Below, piece by piece: positions 31,438 to 37,099 of a stretch of DNA of 37,099 nucleotides. Made by a program: the position numbers and the translations under genes. The notes below the pieces were generated by a model, which was not told where the DNA came from, ran no database searches, and worked only from the letters and a program-made list of their open reading frames with translations. Where the stretch lies: positions 106,086 through 143,184 of the forward strand of contig DODZ01000028.1 of assembly GCA_003524145.1 (NCBI GenBank). Reading direction: 5' to 3'. Source of the stretch: Candidatus Apopatosoma intestinale (GTDB lineage: Bacteria > Bacillota > Clostridia > Oscillospirales > CAG-272). Numbering within the stretch: position 1 is the stretch's first letter; every line of letters starts with the position of its first letter.

Positions 31438-34400
31438 ATGAAAAAATTAAAGTTTATATCGGCTCTTCTTGCTGTTATCATGCTTATAACAGCGCTCGGC
31501 ACGCCCGTTTTTGCGGCTGACCTTGTGATAGACGATTATTACAAGACAGTATATGAATCGGAAAAAGCGAAGGTCGATACAATGAAGCTTGTTTACAACA
31601 GCGACGAGTACGGCTATCAGATGTATTTCGATGAGCTTTCCGGTGAATTTGCCATCAGAGACAAGAAAACCGGCGAATACACATTTTCAAACCCTTATGA
31701 TATCGCGGCAAACTACACTATGCCCTCCGGCGCAGAGAAGATAAGATATTCTCTGATGAGCCAGATAATGCTCAGATATAAGGACAATGTATCAAATACA
31801 AGCTACTATATGTCCAGCTATGAGCATGCGGCTCTGCTCGGCGATCAGATATCTTATACCCAGCTTTCAAACGGTATAAGAGTGGAATACGCTCTCGGTA
31901 CCGTGGAATCCAAGCGACTTCTTCCGAGGTGGATAGAGGCAAGCCGTTTTGAAGAAAAAATTCTCAGCGTGCTTGACTCCAAATCATCCGAAATGACAAA
32001 GGACGAGAAATTCATTTACGACAATCTCGTCACATCGCATTATTCCTACAAGGATCAGACGGATGAACTCAATGCGAGCCTTGTGGACGGCTGGAGAAAG
32101 ACATATCCCTGCCTTGCAAACAACAAGGAAATGAAAATCTACACTCTCGCAGTTGACAGAAACGCGATACTTAAGCAGATAGAGGCTCTGATAAGAAAGT
32201 ATTGCCCCGAGTACACATACGAGGAGCTTGAATACGACCATGAGCTGACAGGCTACGAAGGAAACGAAAAAGAGCCGGCACTTTTCCGTCTCGCCATCGA
32301 ATATACCTTCGATGAGCACGGCTTCCGCGCTTCCATACCTGCAAAGAGCGTAAGATACAACGAAACAAACTACACTCTCGAATCGATAACACCCCTGCCT
32401 TATTTCGGTTGCAGCTCTGTAAAGAACAGCGGAACCAAGACAAAGAACGGCGGCTATATCTTCATACCCGACGGAAGCGGTACGCTCCTCGACTACTACA
32501 ATGCGGACGGCTCGATAAAGAAGGGTATTCAGGGTACACCCGTTTACGGCATGGACTTCGGTTATGACAATCTTTCCTCCACCAGCGCAAATCAGGAGGT
32601 TACAAGACTTCCCGTATTCGGTCTGACAGAGGACTACAGCATCACAACAACGACAGAGCGAAGCAACGCTCCCGCAAAATCCGAAACCGTAAGCTATAAG
32701 AGAGGCTACTTCGGTATAATAGAGAGCGGCGAATCTTTCGCTTATATCACAGCCAGCCTCGGAGATATGGCATGGGTTAACTATGCTTCTCCCGCAGAGA
32801 GCGAATATAACACTGTTTATGTAAGCTTCTCCGCAAAGCAGACCGATACCGTTTCGCTCGGCAGCTCGCTCGGTCAGGCGTCTTCGATTTCAAAGAGCAT
32901 GGATACAAAGTATACAGGCGACTATGCGATACGCTATATCCTGCTTTCCGACCCCGATCTTGCAAAGAAGAGCGGCGAAACATCATATGAGCCCTCATAT
33001 ATCGGCATGGCTATGGCATACAGAGATTATCTCGAGCGCGTAGGCACGATATCGAGACTCACAGCAGAGGAAACATCTTCGGGTGTTCCGCTCTACATCC
33101 AGAGCTTCGGATCGCTTGATATAGATTCTACATTCCTATCTATCCCTGTTAAGAAAACAATTCCGCTTACAACATTTGATGATGTTATCACAATGAGCGA
33201 AAAGCTTTCCGAAGGCGGAATCAAAAATCAGAAGTTTATTCTTTCCGGTTTTGCAAACGGTACTATAGAGTTTGCTCAGTATCCTACTTTTGTAAAGTGG
33301 AATAAGTCTGTCGGCGGAAAGAAAGGTCTCTCAAAACTTATTTCTTATGCCGGCGAAAATGGCATAGATGTATTCCCGAATTTCGACTTTGCAAATGTAA
33401 CTTCCGCAGTTGGCAGCAGTTTCTCTTACAAGAAGCATGCAGCACAAACGATGGGCGGCAGATATGTCACAAAGCGCAGCTACGACCCCGTTTTCCAGAT
33501 AATGATGAAATTCGGCAGAGCAAATATCGTATCTCCTTCCGCTTTCATGACACTCTATGAGAAGTTTGCAAAGAAATATCAGAAGTATGAGGTAGGCAAT
33601 ATCTCGGTTCTCACGCTCGGCACAGATCTGAACTCCGACTTCAATATGGACAGACCTCTTACCCGTGAGGATTCCAAGGAATATACGACCTTCCTCCTCA
33701 ACAGGATAAAGCAGGACAATAATAAGGTCATCGCTTCCAGCGGCAATGCGTATACGCTCCCGTACATCACAGACCTCATCGAGGTTCCGATGGACAACAG
33801 CCGCTTTGCTATATCCTCTCAGTCCGTTCCTTTCACAGGCATGGTGCTCCACGGATATAAGAACTTTGCCGGCACAGCCGTCAATATGGCGGGCGATGTG
33901 AAGTATGAAATACTCAAGTCGATAGAAAACGGCTCCGCACTCTATTTCATCCTTTCATATCAGAATACAAACGAGCTCAAGAATACTTACACCGATATTT
34001 CCGATTACTATTCCGTAGACTTCACTACATGGTATTCCGATGTTATCAAGTACTACAACATGGTAAACGATGAAATGAAGGATCTCCAGAATGCCGTGAT
34101 TACAGGTCACAGCTACCTGACAGCATTCAGACTTTCCGCAGATGATGCTTATATCCTCTTTGATCAGCTCACTTCGGCAGAGAAGGACTACAAGGAGAAA
34201 AAGGCAGCATATTATGAGGCTGTCAAGTATACGGATAAGCTTATTGCCGACGGCAGACAGGCAGGCGATGCACTCGCAGACGAAGCCGCAAAGAAAACCG
34301 CTTTTGAGGCTGCGGAGAAGCATCTCACAAGCGTAAAGCAGCTTGTCGGTGTAAATAATGTAGGAAATGCGGTAAGCGTAACCTACACCTCCGGCAAGGG

Positions 34401-34830
34401 CGAAACAACATTCTATATCAACTACAACTCATTTGATGTAACCGTTTATGTGGACGGCAAGGCTATAGTTCTCGAGGCTAACAGCTTTATCAACGCAAAG
34501 GATGCAGAGGGCAAGACATTTGCACCGAAGAGCTTTGAGGCTGTTACGGCGCAGACGCCTACAACAAAGGGCGCCGCAAACTTCAGCAAGCTTTACGAAA
34601 CGCTTGAAAAGGCACTTGCTTCCGGTTCAAGCTCGCAGATAGCACGCGCCAAGGAAAATATCGAGTCGGCGCTTTCCGCAATGGCTACCAACAGCACAGA
34701 CATCGTGAAGGTGACCATGGCAGACGGCAAGACAATGTTTGTAAACTACACTACAGGCAGTGTTATAGTCAAGGTTTCAGATACGAGATATGAGCTGATA
34801 GCCGCAAGAAGCTATATCAAAATTGACTGA
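31438..34830 (+). CDS. secreted DUF5696-type protein
   Basis: Exported protein of 1130 residues, function unknown. The signal peptide ends VFA-AD near residue 27. FIPDGSGTLLDYYN (342-355) is the motif I associate with DUF5696. The central part (about 580-880) has the alternation of a TIM-barrel: VFPNFDFANVT, VLTLGTDLNSDFN, VIASSGNAYTLPYI and SVPFTGMVLHGYKNFAGT, suggesting a glycoside-hydrolase-like fold; no catalytic pair can be assigned. Helical, charged residues about 900-985 may be a coiled coil, followed by beta-rich repeats. There is no lipobox or wall-sorting motif. The start is ATG 31438 with AAGGAGGG; an in-frame ATG at 31225 lies inside the NHL gene. It stands between the NHL-Yip1 protein and the second permease pair. 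Confidence 0.75.
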   Translation: MKKLKFISALLAVIMLITALGTPVFAADLVIDDYYKTVYESEKAKVDTMKLVYNSDEYGYQMYFDELSGEFAIRDKKTGEYTFSNPYDIAANYTMPSGAEKIRYSLMSQIMLRYKDNVSNTSYYMSSYEHAALLGDQISYTQLSNGIRVEYALGTVESKRLLPRWIEASRFEEKILSVLDSKSSEMTKDEKFIYDNLVTSHYSYKDQTDELNASLVDGWRKTYPCLANNKEMKIYTLAVDRNAILKQIEALIRKYCPEYTYEELEYDHELTGYEGNEKEPALFRLAIEYTFDEHGFRASIPAKSVRYNETNYTLESITPLPYFGCSSVKNSGTKTKNGGYIFIPDGSGTLLDYYNADGSIKKGIQGTPVYGMDFGYDNLSSTSANQEVTRLPVFGLTEDYSITTTTERSNAPAKSETVSYKRGYFGIIESGESFAYITASLGDMAWVNYASPAESEYNTVYVSFSAKQTDTVSLGSSLGQASSISKSMDTKYTGDYAIRYILLSDPDLAKKSGETSYEPSYIGMAMAYRDYLERVGTISRLTAEETSSGVPLYIQSFGSLDIDSTFLSIPVKKTIPLTTFDDVITMSEKLSEGGIKNQKFILSGFANGTIEFAQYPTFVKWNKSVGGKKGLSKLISYAGENGIDVFPNFDFANVTSAVGSSFSYKKHAAQTMGGRYVTKRSYDPVFQIMMKFGRANIVSPSAFMTLYEKFAKKYQKYEVGNISVLTLGTDLNSDFNMDRPLTREDSKEYTTFLLNRIKQDNNKVIASSGNAYTLPYITDLIEVPMDNSRFAISSQSVPFTGMVLHGYKNFAGTAVNMAGDVKYEILKSIENGSALYFILSYQNTNELKNTYTDISDYYSVDFTTWYSDVIKYYNMVNDEMKDLQNAVITGHSYLTAFRLSADDAYILFDQLTSAEKDYKEKKAAYYEAVKYTDKLIADGRQAGDALADEAAKKTAFEAAEKHLTSVKQLVGVNNVGNAVSVTYTSGKGETTFYINYNSFDVTVYVDGKAIVLEANSFINAKDAEGKTFAPKSFEAVTAQTPTTKGAANFSKLYETLEKALASGSSSQIARAKENIESALSAMATNSTDIVKVTMADGKTMFVNYTTGSVIVKVSDTRYELIAARSYIKID

Positions 34831-34848
34831 AAGGAGAGGTGAATATAA

Positions 34849-35862
34849 ATGAGCAACAATACAACAGAAAAGACAAGCTTCGCAACAAAGCTTAAAAACT
34901 TTTTCACGCCTCATGCCTCTCTGACAGAGAAAAAGTCGAGAGTCGGATGGATATTTGTGGCACCGTTTGTCATCGGTCTCGTATTTATCTATGCATCGGC
35001 TATATGGGAATCTCTTTGCTACAGCGTGGCAGACTACAGGCAGCTCTCGGCTCTCGAGGGCTTCGGATACCAGCTCCAGTGGGTAGGACTTGCGAACTAC
35101 AAGGCGGCGCTCAACCTCACTGTTGACGCCGAGCAGGGTATCCTTTTCAAGGAATTTCTCTTTACCAGCTTTTTTGATCAGGTCGTAGAGATAGTGGCTA
35201 TCATTCTTCTCTCCCTTTTCGTGGCGGTTCTCCTGAACCAGAAGATGGTCGGCAGAGCGGCATTCCGTGCGATATTCTTTATTCCGGTTGTTATCGGCGC
35301 GGGTATTATCGCAAAAATAGACAACGGTAACGCCATCATAACAAGCATGAGCAGTCTTGAGGGACTTGACATGGGCATGGTAGACGGAGGAACAAGCTTC
35401 ATCTCCGCGATGGATCTGACGGCGGCTTTCCAAAATCTCGGTATAGCATCTAAGTTTGTGGATGTAGTCGTACAGCTTGTAAACGATATTTACAATATAG
35501 TAAACCGCTCCGGCGTTCAGATGCTGATATTCCTCTCGGGACTTCAGTCCATTTCTCCCTCGATTTACGAATCGTGCCAGATGGAGGGCGCGACATCATG
35601 GGAAACATTCTGGAAGATTACCTTCCCGATGATAAGCCCGATGATTCTTGCAAACTCGGTTTACACGGTTATTGACTCGTTCACAGCGGAATCCAATAAG
35701 GTTATGAGCTTCATTCTGAATAAGAGCGGCGGTTCTATGACATCTGTTGACACTGTTCAGTCTGCGGCTTGCTGGATCTACTTTGCACTGGTAATACTTA
35801 TGCTTGCGATAGTATTCGGTATATGCAGAACATTCGTGTTCTACCAGCGCAGAAATGACTGA
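34849..35862 (+). CDS. sugar ABC transporter permease, MalF type (second pair)
   Basis: Membrane permease of 337 residues. A cytoplasmic N-tail of about 30 residues (basic) leads into WIFVAPFVIGLVFIYAS. The EAA loop is degenerate but recognisable, E241-S-C-Q-M-E246-G247, with Glu where most have Asp, then WETFWKITFPMISP. An inserted periplasmic segment of about 60 residues (160-220) with several Gly/Ser/Met is unusual between the third and fourth helices. It differs clearly from the first permease, so it is not a recent duplicate. AAGGAGAGGTG precedes the ATG. Confidence 0.9.
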   Translation: MSNNTTEKTSFATKLKNFFTPHASLTEKKSRVGWIFVAPFVIGLVFIYASAIWESLCYSVADYRQLSALEGFGYQLQWVGLANYKAALNLTVDAEQGILFKEFLFTSFFDQVVEIVAIILLSLFVAVLLNQKMVGRAAFRAIFFIPVVIGAGIIAKIDNGNAIITSMSSLEGLDMGMVDGGTSFISAMDLTAAFQNLGIASKFVDVVVQLVNDIYNIVNRSGVQMLIFLSGLQSISPSIYESCQMEGATSWETFWKITFPMISPMILANSVYTVIDSFTAESNKVMSFILNKSGGSMTSVDTVQSAACWIYFALVILMLAIVFGICRTFVFYQRRND

Positions 35863-35879
35863 GAAGGGAGGGGATTTAA

Positions 35880-36932
35880 ATGGATAACAATATGCCTAAG
35901 ATTAAAAAAGAAACAAAAAATAAAATTCGCGTAGAGTTTGACAGAACTCCTCTCGCACAGCGTCTTAAAGCTAAATATCTGAATGCATTCTTCTATAAGA
36001 AGATCCTCGTGGCTATTTTCAGATTTGTACTTCTTCTCGGTCTTTCTTATATCATTCTGTTCCCATTCTTCTCGAAGATTTCTTCTTCATTCATGAGCCC
36101 GACAGACTTTATTCAGTCCGATGTTAAGATGATTCCGAAATATCCTACGCTGGATATCTACAAGTATCTTATCACGGAAAACCATTATTTCAGAGCGCTG
36201 CTCAATACAACTCTGATATCGCTCGTTTGCGGCGGACTTCAGATGTTTATCTGTGCTTTCATCGGCTATGGATTTGCCAAGTTCAAATTTAAGGGTAATA
36301 ATGCGCTTTTCCTGCTTGTTATTTTCACGATGATAGTACCTCCGCAGATGATAGCTTCTTCTCTCGTTCAGAAGTTTGCTTTCTTTGATATCTTCGGTCT
36401 CTTCAACAAAACGGGACTTTATGATGCGCTTGGAATGAGTACGGGTCTGCTCAATACATTCGTGCCGATAATTCTGCTTTCGCTCACCGGTCTTGCCTTC
36501 AAGAACGGACTCTTTATATACATAATGAGACAGTTCTATCGCGGCATTCCCGATGAGCTTGAGGAATCCTCGTATGTTGACGGTTACGGGCCGATAAAGA
36601 CATTCTTCCACATCATACTTCCCGTATCCGTACCGATGCTTATTACAGTATTCATACTCTCATTCTCATGGCAGTGGACAGACATTTTCTATACGAGTAC
36701 ATTCATGCCTTCAGCTGATACGATACTGCTGACAAGCTCGAAATTCTGGCAGACAATGCCGCCCACGCTTGATACACTCAGCTCTCTTGCCGGTGCAAGC
36801 GTTGATACATATAAGGTTGCCGTTAGAAATACGGCTGGTCTTATGGTTATTGCTCCGCTGATGATAATGTATCTCTTCTGTCAGAGATATCTGGTACAGG
36901 GTATTGAACATTCCGGCTTTGGCGGCATGTAA
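35880..36932 (+). CDS. sugar ABC transporter permease, MalG type (second pair)
   Basis: Membrane permease of 350 residues with a long basic N-tail of about 40 residues and six helices. The EAA loop reads E229-S-S-Y-V-D234-G235, then YGPIKTFFHIILPVSVPML. It closes the locus. A GAAGGGAGGGG site precedes the ATG. No binding protein for the second pair lies in the window, so this pair may share the 1000-residue binding protein or use one encoded to the right; a terminator follows at 37039, which makes an operon continuation less likely. Confidence 0.9.
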   Translation: MDNNMPKIKKETKNKIRVEFDRTPLAQRLKAKYLNAFFYKKILVAIFRFVLLLGLSYIILFPFFSKISSSFMSPTDFIQSDVKMIPKYPTLDIYKYLITENHYFRALLNTTLISLVCGGLQMFICAFIGYGFAKFKFKGNNALFLLVIFTMIVPPQMIASSLVQKFAFFDIFGLFNKTGLYDALGMSTGLLNTFVPIILLSLTGLAFKNGLFIYIMRQFYRGIPDELEESSYVDGYGPIKTFFHIILPVSVPMLITVFILSFSWQWTDIFYTSTFMPSADTILLTSSKFWQTMPPTLDTLSSLAGASVDTYKVAVRNTAGLMVIAPLMIMYLFCQRYLVQGIEHSGFGGM

Positions 36933-36936
36933 TAAG

Positions 36937-36961
36937 ATGCTAAAAAAGTGCAGACCGAAAA
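36937..36961 (+). repeat. 25-base intergenic repeat, copy 2
   Basis: Second copy of the repeat at 37-61 (24 of 25 identical), beginning 5 bases after the last permease stop. Here its A run can also pair with ACTTTTTT at 36977-36984, giving a weak AT hairpin. Confidence 0.7.
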
Positions 36962-37038
36962 AGTGAAAGGTAAATAACTTTTTTGGTAAAAGAGGTTTAT
37001 TGAAGATTAAGTTTTTCAGTAATATCAACTCAATTTAA

Positions 37039-37072
37039 GGAAGGGAAGCCGTGAGGCTTCCCTTTGATTTTA
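37039..37072 (+). terminator. Rho-independent terminator of the ABC/DUF5696 locus
   Basis: AAGGGAAGCC (37041-37050), loop GTGA, GGCTTCCCTT (37055-37064), then T-rich GATTTTATT. A 10-bp stem with a tetraloop of the stable GNRA type. Confidence 0.9.
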
Positions 37073-37099
37073 TTATATTTCACTTTTTCTCTCGCCGAA

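Noticed and set aside
1..37099. CRISPR arrays, phage genes, IS transposases, toxin-antitoxin pairs
   Set aside because: No regularly spaced repeats and no such protein motifs were found; the XRE genes lack a toxin-like neighbour.

Overview
The window looks like chromosome of a Clostridia-type Firmicute, perhaps a gut Oscillospirales-like lineage; the taxon is inferred from gene content and not tested. Supporting signs are moderate GC, near-consensus sigma-A promoters with 17-base spacers (several TTGACA/TTGAAA plus TATAAT pairs), strong AGGAGG-type ribosome sites, three well-supported TTG starts, and a Firmicute gene set (ZapA, ThiI without rhodanese, YerB-type lipoprotein, CPBP protease, MsmX-dependent-looking sugar ABC systems). 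No rRNA, tRNA, IS transposase, phage gene or CRISPR array was seen.

Layout. 1-2100: phosphate transporter (PiT) with its DUF47/PhoU-like partner. 2161-5030, minus strand: DUF3048 (YerB-like) lipoprotein, then upstream of it tadA and a CPBP membrane protease. 5090-8700, plus: a GH94-type glycoside phosphorylase, thymidine kinase and a DUF3267 membrane metalloprotease-like protein. 8921-11663: a small accessory module bracketed by two terminators that share the same 9-bp stem; it holds a minus-strand XRE-HTH/ADP-ribosylglycohydrolase fusion and, divergently, an XRE regulator plus an 82-residue partner. 11667-14441, minus: mgsA and minD (without minC/minE), then thiI. 14483-20434, plus: zapA, U32 peptidase-family protein, maf, nth, rarA and a Gfo/Idh/MocA oxidoreductase, tightly packed. 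20484-23800, plus: rnhA, cysteine desulfurase, IscU/NifU-type scaffold with a Cys/His-rich tail, and mnmA, a sulfur-relay group for Fe-S clusters and tRNA thiolation.

24239-37072, plus: the most distinctive region. One strong promoter precedes a 1000-residue secreted solute-binding protein with two N-terminal carbohydrate-binding-like modules, two ABC permeases, an NHL-propeller/TPR/Yip1-like membrane protein, a 1130-residue secreted DUF5696-type protein, and a second pair of ABC permeases, closed by a terminator. No transport ATPase and no second binding protein lie in the window. I read this as one oligosaccharide/glycan capture and import locus whose two scaffold proteins (NHL-Yip1 and DUF5696) have no known function. 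The GH94 phosphorylase at 5163 could process imported oligosaccharides in the cytoplasm, but that link is only inferred.

A 25-base sequence (24 identical positions) occurs at 37-61 and again at 36937-36961, almost at the two ends of the window.
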